Source of the DNA: Casuarius casuarius
Lineage: Eukaryota; Chordata; Aves; Casuariiformes; Casuariidae
Reading direction: 5' to 3'
Assembly (NCBI GenBank): GCA_003342895.1
Contig: PTFA01000010.1
Location: 10,241,984 to 10,305,983, forward strand
Length of the DNA stretch: 64,000 nt
Shown here: piece by piece, positions 1 to 12,100 of the stretch
Position numbering within the stretch: position 1 is the first letter of the stretch
Layout: every line of letters begins with the position of its first letter
Notes under the pieces: model-generated
Databases searched by the model: none
What the model was told of the DNA's origin: nothing
What the model saw: only the letters and a program-made list of their open reading frames with translations
Position numbers and translations under genes: made by a program

Positions 1-1180
1 TGGCCACATGCTAAGTGCAGAATGAAGATTCTCAACTTTCTCCCTTAAAAAAAAAAAAGATTAAGTGCCTGCATTAGTTAAGATCAAAGGTTGTTATTTT
101 CTAGGGCCTAGCAGTCAAGGCTGGCAAATTGCAGAAGATGCCTTCTCCTAGCTTTGCTTCCTTCACCAGACATTGGTGAGAACAGAGTGGAGACAGGGAC
201 CAGAAAGAAGAATGACTTGAAAGATCTGTGATGGGATTTAAGATTTGATCTATTGCTGAAAGTGGATGGGAGAGACAGAGATGGGCGCTGAAAACCTTCT
301 CTCACCTACCTCCTGGGGAACCCAAGGGAAAGAAAAGTGCAGTCCTCCAATCTGGTTGCCTGACTGGGTGATGCTGCAGTTAATGCTGGTCCTAAGTTCC
401 TCCTGCATCCTGCTGTTCTGGGAGAGGCTGCCAAAGAGCCATCTTGGGGAAATGAAGGGAAAATACAATGATGGCAGCGATGTTTCTATAAACAACTGAG
501 AGAAACTTGAAGTCTTGCATAAACATAACTATGACTTATATGGCAGAGGCAAATGCTGAGCCCTGCAGCATTGGACTGGTAGGGGAAGGAAGGTATCCCA
601 TGGGCATTGGTGGTCTTTGCCCTCCACTTCTGTGTTCCTCTCACCCACACTCTCTTTTTCTTTCCTCCTCTGTCTCTTTCCATTCTGTGCCAGGAGGTGG
701 CACAGACCACTCCTGACCCTGTGTCAGTGCCTTACCCCTTCCTTCATTGTCTCTAATCTGCTTAATTCCTGGAGGCACTTTCAGCAATTCAGTGGATATA
801 AGATAAAGGCACTGCACAACTATCTAAATCAATCTGTTGAGTTTCTTCAGTGAGTTTTAGGGGAATAAAAAAAGTCTCGAATAATGACTGCAAAAGAAAC
901 TAGCTGCTGCAGTTTGGATGCATATAATAGGTAAGTTTCATTTACATTCTGAGAATGCACCAAAATGCATGCATCTGCACCTTTCAACTATAAAGGATAC
1001 TAGTTCTTAGGTGTTGCTATATATAACTTGACTTCTTAATTTTCCATATAGCTTTCCCTTTAAGCTATAGGATATGTTCCTTTCTGACAATGCCTGGATA
1101 AAAGCCAACACATTTCCCTGAGCAATGCAGGAAAACCATCATGTTTCTCTAGTCAGTTCATTCAGGCCCTCAGTCTATGT
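1..1180. other. Sequence downstream of KCNA1, no gene recognised
   Basis: No coding segment or known repeat was recognised here. Short open frames exist but show no family resemblance or splice context. Mammalian Kv1.1 mRNAs have long 3' UTRs, so part of this stretch could be distal 3' UTR of the minus-strand gene. The sequence alone does not decide this. Confidence 0.4.
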
Positions 1181-1191
1181 TTTATTTTGTT

Positions 1192-1215
1192 TTTATTATT
1201 ATTATTATTATTATT
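1192..1215. repeat. (TTA)n microsatellite
   Basis: About eight uninterrupted TTA units. On the KCNA1 sense strand it reads (TAA)n. It overlaps a possible polyadenylation hexamer. Confidence 0.9.
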
Positions 1216-1880
1216 CAATCCATGCATTAATTAATTCAAGTTACACCTTAATCAAATAGGCCATAATGCTGAATATTTGAACATGCTTTGATCTCCAAAA
1301 GTTATTGTTCCCATTTGACTAACATACGCACTTAAATACAGTACTTTAAATTACTAGTCAACGATTTAATAAATTAAGGAGTGCACTTTTGGTGAATGCA
1401 AATCAAGAAGAAAAAGAAAAGAAAAAAAGAGAGATAAAGGACCTAATTTTAGAAGATTCGGTTCAAACGAAAGCTTAGCCGGTAACGTTTCAGGCATGCG
1501 ATTTTAAAATAAATAGTATCAAATTCAAACATGCTTATATTAAACTCCATTGTGCTATCTTGCAACAGAGGGTCTAAACATTTTGTATCCAGTTCTAGAC
1601 AGGGAAAAAGAAAAGCATGTTTAAACCATCTGCATTTAAGAAAACTTAGCAGCATTGCAGATGTTTTGTCTTCAGTTTTCTTTGTTTCTTATCCTCTTTT
1701 AGAATACTTCTTCTAAGGATAGCAAAAAAAGACTAGGCTTAAGTATATTTTTAATAAGGTGCTGTGTGGATCTGTAGATTAGAACTACCTAATTTTTCAC
1801 ATAGGGGGTGGAGGGAAAATTTGCATTCTTTCATAAAGACAACGGCAAATGCTTGCTGCATGTTTTTGCTAAACCTTTTC

Positions 1881-1886
1881 TTTATT
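1881..1886 (-). terminator. Candidate polyadenylation signal AATAAA
   Basis: The plus strand reads tttatt, giving AATAAA on the KCNA1 sense strand about 410 bases after the stop codon. It is one of several candidates; use is not shown by sequence alone. Confidence 0.3.
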
Positions 1887-1998
1887 ATCTGATGCACTTT
1901 CTTGCAATTGTGCAGTTTTGCAGAATATTTTTACTGGAATCCATGCATATGCTTTATAGCTTTAAAAACTGTCTTACTTAGTTTAAAGTTAACTTAAC

Positions 1999-2026
1999 AA
2001 AAAAAAAAACAGAGAGAGAGAGAGAG
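1999..2026. repeat. Poly-A plus (AG)n tract
   Basis: A run of A is followed by one C and eight AG units. On the KCNA1 sense strand this is (CT)n followed by poly-T, inside the putative 3' UTR. Confidence 0.85.
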
Positions 2027-2294
2027 GAAAAGTTTAGGTCTAGCATCATATGGTTTAAAACTAAACTAGTTCAAATGGTTATCATTTATCAGGTGGAAAA
2101 CGTTCTTTTTTAATAAACAAAATCTTAGTTTTCATGGATCCTGGAAGCTTTTTTATCACTGAGCAAAAATTCGCAATGCAACAATGCATTTACGAGGTAA
2201 ATAAAGCATTCAAAGACTATCAGTAAAGCATCTACAAAGTGTGACTATGTCACTTAAAGTCTTCAAGCTGTGAGTGGGGATTTTGGTTTTTTGT

Positions 2295-4259
<1,965 letters not shown>

Positions 4260-4262
4260 TTA

Positions 4263-4263
<1 letters not shown>

Positions 4264-4341
<78 letters not shown>

Positions 4342-4351
4342 TAAATAAATC
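4264..4351. repeat. (CA)n/(CATA)n microsatellite with AAAT tail
   Basis: A CA run interrupted by CATA units (about 4299-4310), then more CA, then three AAAT-type units. It lies in the predicted leader intron of KCNA1, near the assembly gap. Confidence 0.95.
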
Positions 4352-4414
4352 ACAGGGCAGCTGGGAGGCGAGTCCTTGCAATGCCAACTCAGCAAATTTC
4401 CATCACCTGCCCCT

Positions 4415-4544
4415 NNNNNNNNNNNNNNNNNNNNNNNNNNNNNNNNNNNNNNNNNNNNNNNNNNNNNNNNNNNNNNNNNNNNNNNNNNNNNNNNNNNNNN
4501 NNNNNNNNNNNNNNNNNNNNNNNNNNNNNNNNNNNNNNNNNNNN
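4415..4544. other. Assembly gap (130 N)
   Basis: A run of 130 N with C-rich sequence on both sides. The missing sequence is probably low-complexity or GC-rich. Confidence 1.
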
Positions 4545-5151
4545 CCCCCCACCGCCCCCGTCCTCTCTTCTTGTGCACTGGGGAAGAAGAGATGGACATA
4601 CTCTGCTTTTGAAGGCATAAAGCTCACTTGCAGGATGGAGGCTGCCAGGGAGGAGAGAAATACAATAAACCAGCCCCCAAACCCCACCACACACACACTC
4701 TCAGGCGCAATGGATTGGCTTTCACACCAGCAAGAAAGATCCCACTCTGCCCACTACAGTAGCACATGCAAAGCCCTACGCGCTCCCACACAGTTCCAGA
4801 TGCATGCCAGGGCCGCCAGGGCATGAAGGGACTGATCCAGACCCCCGGCCCTGCCCTGCCCTGAGGCCCTCAGGAGGGCTTTCCAGGGAACTCACGAGGT
4901 CAGCTCCTCCCGTAAGTTTCCTGCCCGCCACACTCCCCGCTTCACAGGCTGTGGAGACTTAGCTGAGCATGGATAACTTCGTAACACCAATTGGGGGATT
5001 AAGGGATGGGGAGTGAAACATCTCCCCCTTACTTCACAGCAGCTAAACACAAATGAGAGAGAGACGAGAGGAGGGAGATCGGGAGGGCATAGGCGGGGGG
5101 AATATGTCCAAATTAGTGAGTCCGACAGAGTGAGAAGGGGCTTTTCCTTAC

Positions 5152-5750
5152 CTGGTCCGAGTGAGATGCAGTGGTTAGGAGTAGGAGCCAGTGCTGGAAT
5201 GCGTCAAGTCGTCTTGCAGCAGCATCCAAAAGAAACAAAACAAAACAAAAACCGCAGCAGCAAACTCAGCCCTCTTCCTCCTCCTCTTGCGCCCCTCTTA
5301 ATAATACAGCGATCGCTTTACAGGGCTGCCTGTGAGACACTGAAATATTCATACACTGGCTTAGGCTGCACCAAGGGCGAGTGGGTTTAATTAGCTTCTG
5401 CCGAGAACCGCAATAGAGGATTTGGGGGGGGTGGGGTGGGGAGAGAGTGCAAAGTACGTTTTTCAAAAGGCTTGAGTTAATAAATCAAATCAAGGAGCCC
5501 TAGAGAGCTGCTGATTCTCCTGGTCTCTGCCCTTAAGGTAGCTGGAAAAGGAGCCGGGCGCTGGGCAGCAGCGGCTGGGGAGATGTCAGAGAGCCGCAGC
5601 CCCGCAGCCTCATCCCCGGAGTGGATCTTGGCTCGTCCCGGCAGCAGCATCAGGAGGCAGGAGCTGGACGCGTGTGGCAAAAACCAGGAGGCTGCTGCAT
5701 GCATAAGAGCGAGGAGCAAACTCGAGCCATTTCTTGACGCTGCAGTATCA
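5152..5750 (-). other. KCNA1: Predicted KCNA1 exon 1 (non-coding); 5' end unknown
   Basis: The 3' boundary at 5152 is set by the strong donor CAG|GTAAGG. The upper boundary is only a guess, placed where the CpG island becomes dense. Several minus-strand ATGs occur in the interval, including 5352, 5611 and 5701, so the leader would hold upstream ORFs. No clear TATA box is visible, which fits a CpG-island promoter. Confidence 0.4.
5266..5352 (-). CDS. Possible upstream ORF in KCNA1 leader
   Basis: An ATG at 5352 opens a 28-codon frame that ends in a run of Glu codons and closes at 5266, inside predicted exon 1. The start context is weak (T at -3). It matters only if exon 1 is real; it could reduce translation of the main frame. 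There is no sign that the peptide itself is conserved. Confidence 0.2.
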   Translation of the reverse strand: MNISVSHRQPCKAIAVLLRGAQEEEEEG

Positions 5751-6735
5751 GCAGAAACCTGAGCGCTGTTTGGTGCAGCTCGGGGAGCGGGCGGGAGGAG
5801 GAGGCAGGGGGCCGGGAGGGGCCAGGGGGAGGCGCGGCGGCCGCTGTCCCCCGCGCTGCTCAGCTCCGCACAGCGCCGCTCCGCTCCGCGCCGCACCCCG
5901 GCAGGGCGCAGGGCCGGCAGCCGCCGCCAGCCCCGCCGCCCCCGCCGCCGCGGCTCGCTCCGCGCCGCCGCCCCCGACGCAATGCGGGCGGCCGCCCCCG
6001 GCCCACGAGCGGGGCGGTGCGGAGCGGCCCTAGGCCCTCACTGCGGGACTCCGCGGCCGCCCCCTGCCCGCAGCGGGGGGCGTCAGGTGGGAGGCGGGGA
6101 GCGAGCGGCGAGCGGGTCCCTGGGGAAGGCGGCGGGGGCGGCCAGAAGCAGGTGATCTGCGGCCCGCGGCTCCTCTGGAGGCTTCCCACAAGCCTTGGAG
6201 TGCCACCCGCCTTCCTGTCCCCGCTTCTTTTATGTAACGGCGAGGCCTCCCCTCCCCCGAAGCTGGCCTGTGGGAGAAGGCTGGTGTTGCTTCCTTCTGC
6301 AAGGCAGGTCTTTCCCCAAAAAAGCTTTGCCCCGAGCATGGCAGGTACGTGGTGCACCCTTCCTCCGCCTCGCCCCCCCGAGCTGTGCAGAGGGGCAAAG
6401 TCCGGACTGGGGGCGAGGGGAGGAGAGGGGAAATCGCTTTTTCTCCCCCCCTCCTCCCGAGCCTACCCACCGCGGCACTTGCAGCCGAGGCCGCCGGAGT
6501 GGTGCAGGGCTTTACCCAGTCCCCGCACAGAGCGCGCTGCTGCAGCCGCGGCGGGCGGCGGCTGCGCCTGCAGTGCCCGGCGTACCCGCGTCACGGCTCG
6601 GCACGGCCCGGAGCGGGGGTCGCGGGCGCCGTGGTGCCGCCGGCGGCCCTGGCCAGCTGCGCACTCGCTGATGGATGGGACTGCACCGTCGGAGCCTCCT
6701 GGGCACGTGCCTGTGCCGAACGGCGTGCCTGTAAC
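5545..6735 (-). promoter_or_regulatory. KCNA1: CpG island, likely KCNA1 promoter region
   Basis: Dense CpG dinucleotides and very high G+C, strongest at about 5770-6170 and 6400-6720, stand out against an A/T-leaning background. GC-box-like motifs (gggcgg type) occur at about 5784 and 6011. The island lies 1.8-3 kb upstream of the KCNA1 ATG and just beyond the predicted exon 1. The long open frames on both strands here are a by-product of high G+C. Divergent transcription is possible but unsupported. Confidence 0.8.
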
Positions 6736-6810
6736 TGGGAGGGAAGAGATAATCAGCAGGCAGCGTTACAGGGAAGTTGCCCTTTCGTGCTGCTTTAACC
6801 CACTGAGTTC

Positions 6811-6912
6811 ATTCAATTCATGAATCACAGAACTTTGAGATGGAGAAGACCCGTTATATCATCATCCTCCCCCCCCCACCACCATTGCGGGATTGTTCCC
6901 TAAACTCTATAA
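6811..6912 (-). mobile_element. CR1 LINE 3'-end fragment
   Basis: The plus strand reads like the reverse complement of a CR1 3' terminus: gaatcacagaact, then gagatggagaagacc, then tatatcatcatcc, then gcgggattgttccctaaac. This order matches sauropsid CR1 tails. The copy is short, diverged and 5'-truncated as is usual for CR1. It lies just outside the CpG island. Confidence 0.7.
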
Positions 6913-7771
6913 TCATGTACATTATATAAAAGGCTGCTGCTCACTTTGTCAAAGCAGGTGAGGTGATCAAATACAACCCGGGCCTGTGTAATTTGAAGCA
7001 CTCGAAAGCTAAGTAACACCAAGTCTGTGTTTAACAGACCTGGTTTCATTAGCTTTTCACTGCATAATACATTATCTTCACTTAAGATCACCATGTTGGC
7101 AGTCCAAAAATACCTAAACGCCTGACCTCATGGATGCCTTCTGTCTTTTCTTTCCTTCCCATTATTTATCCCCATATTTTTCTTTGCTAGAGTACAAACT
7201 GTTTTAAAATTCTGTAGCTCTAGCTGTGCTGTCATCACAGTTACTCTGCATGCTGTATTCACCAGCCCTGTTAGAAATAAAAGTGCAAAGGAACATATTT
7301 CCTGTCTAGCCTGGTACATGCTTTCTTTTCAGTGAATGACACATATGCTAAAAGTTATGTGAGAAACTTCTGATGAAGTTCTGAGCAAGAGAAAAATCTC
7401 TTCCTACCACTCCCGGGCAAACAATCAAAACACTAAGTAAAAAGAGAGACTCCTCTCCCAGTGAAAATCACAATTGGTTTGCCTGTTTAGTGGCTCAGCA
7501 TCAGCACCCACCACTGCACCCAGCAACCGTAGACCCTGTTCAAACCGAAACCAAAAATCAGAAAGGTGGTCCCTTCGCCTAAACTAATCAGCCTGTGTTC
7601 AGCCCTTCAGGAAACTCGGCTACAGCCTTTGACTTAATATCCTCTTATGGCGGTGAATTTCATGCTTCGATAACATGCTGCACAGAGCTGACTGCAAAGT
7701 ATTCAGAGAGCTCTACATTCAGTGCGCTTGGAATTGCTTTGCAGAAACAACTCTGTGAGCGATCATTCATC

Positions 7772-7822
7772 CAGGTCTGGTGCAATATTATATACCCCAG
7801 GTCTGCTGCAATATTATATATA
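7772..7822. repeat. Imperfect 26-bp tandem duplication
   Basis: Two adjacent copies of about 26 bp, each reading caggtctg-tgcaatattatata, differing mainly at one internal base and at the end. Confidence 0.8.
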
Positions 7823-9105
7823 GTATGTTCAAAGACATATACTAACGCTTGTGATGAATATTCAGAACTGACAACCAGCAACCTGATTTCAAAGTGCTGT
7901 TCCAGCCTTGGCTTCTTGCATGATTGCAGGCAAGTCTATCTGTTCTGCTTTTATATTAGAAAAACAGAACTAAAAGTGCTTCTTTTGCCTGTCACAACTG
8001 CTTAGACTATTCATTCTTGAGGGCTCTCTTAGCACAGCAGACCCAAAGTCTTGTTGGAAGCTGTGGGTACACCAGTAGCAGAAAAAAATAATGCCCTTTG
8101 TTCTTATGTTACAGGACAATGAAAGGACAAACTAGGATATTGCTACCCCCTCCTCATTTTGAATAGTTGTGGACTCTGCTATTTCTCCATTCTAGTCTAA
8201 CTAACAATACTGATAAGCAAACATGCTGGAAGTTATATTATTTGCTAAGGAAAATGGATAAGGTAAAGCCATAAGGTAACTGAAAATCTTGTTAAGAAAA
8301 ATAGATTAATGAGCAGTAAAACTAGGGCTTGCAAAGAGGGCATATGTTGCACTTTATAAGGGTAAGTAGTTTGAATTAGATGTTGAGGAATATATAAGGA
8401 GACACGCACTTGCTGCCAAATTTTAAGTCAGGCTGCTGATAGGCTTTTTATGTTATAGAAAATGGCAGCCAGCAATAGAAGAGGTCATCCCCTGAAGAGT
8501 CAAACTGAGAAGTTTGGTTCAGGAACAAAAGTTTTTATAGCAAGACCACAAGTTGCAAAGTATCAAAAGCTGGAGAAAGGCAGCAGGCAATATTTCAAAA
8601 ACATGTAGAACAGCTGCTTTAAAAATCTCACTAGGCACTTTTCTGTTTCCATAGATGCCTAAAGATCAGTTGCTATTCCTTTTGTTACCCCTTACTGATG
8701 GCCCAGATTTGTGTGGTGGAAGATCTGGTATTACAATGCAAATGGCATTATGCTCCTCCTCTAGCCATTCTCCATGAAAAACACTGACACTTGAACTCTT
8801 GAATGGAAAGTGCAGTCAGTCTGCAGTGGTAGTGCTGATGAGCACAAGCAGATGGGGAAGCAGCAGGCGTTCAGAGTTGCACATGTTGAGAAGCTTCACT
8901 GCCTTCTTTGATGGTTGCTGATGTAACTTTTCTTAGGTGACCAGAATTGATAGACTCCTTGTGCCAAAGATGGCTTGGTACAGCAAAAGCCATAGCAGAA
9001 CTTGCATTTCTGCAAGTTCAAAGTCTTGCCTTCTGGAAAAAGGTGAAGGCTTCCCTGCTTTGCTCTGGCAAATGAAAGATTTTTTTCTGATGAGAAAGGA
9101 CAGGG

Positions 9106-9136
9106 ATATTTTGTTTTGTTTTGTTTTGTTTTTTTG
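9106..9136. repeat. (TTTTG)n microsatellite
   Basis: About four TTTTG units ending in a T run. Confidence 0.85.
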
Positions 9137-12100
9137 AGAGAGAATAGAGTTATTGATTAAGCCTCATATTGTAAAGATTAAAAAAAAAATGTATTGAATG
9201 ACTGTAAATCTGAAGCTGGATTAAAAAAACACCATTGGTCTTGCACAGTTTCTGAAATAGGCTGTAAACACTGTCACCAAAAAACCTGAAAACTACCGAT
9301 CAAAATTAAGACACAGCAGCAGAGTGTATTTTGTAGCGCGACATATTCATGTGGGTGACGTAAGTGACACTCACAGTATACTATATTTCCTCAGCATGAA
9401 CAGACAGTTCACATGATAGAAACCATCGCAAAGCCCAAAGTCTCAAGCAATCTCTGGGTCCTTTGAACCCTGTTGGTCTTCATAAACGTTGTAGCCCAAG
9501 TTCATCTAAGCCTGGAAAACACTCTGTTAATATTATAGCTCCATTCAGAGCTGCATGAAGCTGTAAATGAGTTGTACAAATGTCACCATAGGCATCATTT
9601 GATGGCCCTGGAGACATAGGATGCGATGCATAACAGAAGACATTTTGGCCTAAATTTGGCCTGCCAGATTTCTATCACTCTTGATGGTCTATGTCACGGG
9701 AAGAACCAACAGTCAGAGCCCAGGGTGAGCTTGTGGTGCTGACATTTGGATTTTATTCCTTGGGGTTAAAAAGGATCTTTTAAAAGATTTTCTACCTTTT
9801 AATATTCATATATGAGCCTTGTTACTATCCTCCAGTATTATTGGGCGCTGTTTTGACAGGGATAATCAAATCTCATGCTTCAAAGCATGCTGATACCTCA
9901 TGGGAGACGATAGTAACTTTTGTTCCCTCCTGTCGTATTATTTCATTGTTCTTCCTTCTCCATTTTAATGCATCAACTATGAGCCCTCTCTGGTCAAAAG
10001 GGCCTGTCAGTAGATCCAGTCCTGTTCATACACAGAAGTAAATGAGGGTCTTCAGGTGCATCCCTGTGAAGGACAAAGTGTGAATTGCCCTCATTCCCAT
10101 GTACAACCAGGTTTGCCAACAGAACCAGACCAGAGAGAAAAGATGCTACCACCTTGTTGCGTCTTCTGCATCAGTAAATTGGATATGGGCAGAGTCTGGC
10201 AGTAAAAGGCTGTCTGAGGCATGGGAGAACAGAAAATGTACTATAAAGGGTTGAGCCTGGCTTTGTTCTCCTCCAAAGCAGCTGTATAATCAGCCAAAAT
10301 GGGGAGCAAAGTACAAATCCACCCCACAGTGCCCAAGCTACCCTACAGAAAATACCAAAGACTTGTGTGCATGCACCCCTAGGAGAAACACAGTTCTACA
10401 TGAAGAGTAATTAAAAATGCTAAGCAACAACATTTTTACTGTTTCACGATCACCTCAACCTGCTCTGACCTTCTTTCCTGGTCCTGGAATTTCTTTCCTA
10501 GAGCGTAGTCTGACTGGCCATTTGTTATTGAAGGACCCCTGACTCAAGCAGGTCAGTTTGGTCTGTGAAATGAAGAGAGCACTTTTTGTTGAGATCTATA
10601 AACCAAGCCTTTAAAAATAGCTTCTGCTTCCCACTTTGTACACCAAAAACAGCCCTTGGAAAGGAAGTCCCGAATGACTCTGCAACAGCTTCTCCTTTCT
10701 GTGATTAAACTAGCATATGAGCACCATCAGGTATTTAATGCACTTGACTTCCTTCTCAATAGTGCCCGATTTTGGCTTTACATGCTTGTGTTACTTAGTA
10801 TGAGGCCTTATACAAGCACTGAAGGAAGAACTGCAATTGTAAATGCAGCCAGCCAGAGGTTATAGAGATGAGAGAATGAGTGTAAAGCCTTTCCCCGTGT
10901 TTCTAGGAGTGACCATCATATGAAGTGCTGTTGTCAGAGAAGTGGAACAACTGAGCAGGGGAATACTGGGCAGAACGACACCAGAGCAAGTACGTTACTG
11001 AAAAACCAAGAAGCAGTACAGGCAGTGGGTGGTTGTAATACCCAGCCAGGAACTCAGTTGACTTTGAGATCACTCAAGTTTCTCCTCTGTGAGATCATTT
11101 GTAGGATATGATTCCAATTTATAGGAAAGATCCTTTAGCAAAGCTGAGATATACCTGAACAGAGGCCTCTAAATATCATTCCTGCTTGAACTCTTCAAGG
11201 AATGAATCAGAAAAGTGATGGTCATTAGGGCAAAACAAGTCCAGTTGGGAAAGCGTAAGTCTGAGGCTGAAGAGAGAGCAATGGTAAAAACAAATTATTT
11301 GATGAAGTTTTCAGAGAAAAGAAAGTGTAACTTGGAAAATCAGAGCATTTCAGGGTACTCACAGTGCATGAGTAAGCTACCAGTCTTTCCATAGCCATAA
11401 TTATAGCTACCCCACTGTATCAGGGACTATAAACTGAGTCCTAGCTGGGCTGCAAGGTCAGCTGCAGCAGAACTCCAGGAACACTCATTAACAGCAACAT
11501 TAGACTTAATAGGACTTAGGTAATAGGACTTAAAATTTACAGTGATGACTTACAGTGAGGCTATTTCGAGGTCAGTAAACAGATACAAGCTCTTGATAAG
11601 CTACTGTGAAATATGGCACATTATCACTTGGTCTTATGATAGAGGATATTCAAAAAGTGCATCCATTGCTAGGCAAGCCATGTCATGAGCATAATACACC
11701 ACCAGAATATCTTCGGTCTGAAGGAGCAGAGGCAGAAGATCCCAAGGGTCCCATTTAGCATTCCACCCTGTAGTTCAAGGAGATGGACACCTAGCTGGAA
11801 ATCTGACTATCAACCTGACGTGCAAGCTACCAAAATGTGAAACTCCATTGGCCCTCTCAGTGTTACTGAGCGGGAACTCTGGATAGGATAGACATCAAGA
11901 GACCTACTGAAAGAATAAGAAAATAAATGAGCAGCCAGCAGTGGAAAAAGAAAAACAACAGGCATTTGCATAAATTGAAGATCTGCACTTATACCAAACC
12001 AGTCCGTAGAGCGTTGGACAAAAGTCACCAGTCTTCAGCAGTAGTAGAAATCAGGGTCAATTTGATAAGTTAGAAGAGGATCTTGAGCTAGATTGTGACC

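Larger units (their letters stand above)
1181..2294 (-). other. KCNA1: Putative KCNA1 3' UTR
   Basis: This A/T-rich stretch directly follows the KCNA1 stop codon on the minus strand. Minus-strand AATAAA hexamers lie at 1881-1886, 1192-1197 and 1181-1186, and an ATTAAA variant at 2109-2114, so several 3' ends are possible. A 7-base match to the miR-129-5p seed target (GCAAAAA) lies at 1863-1869. The true end is unknown and could lie beyond the window start. That this is UTR is inferred from its position and from the long 3' UTR known for mammalian Kv1.1 mRNA. Confidence 0.55.

Noticed and set aside
5734..6823. Long open frames on both strands in the CpG island (up to 268 codons)
   Set aside because: High G+C removes stop codons. 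The translations are low-complexity Ala, Pro, Arg and Gly with no domain, and both strands are open at once.
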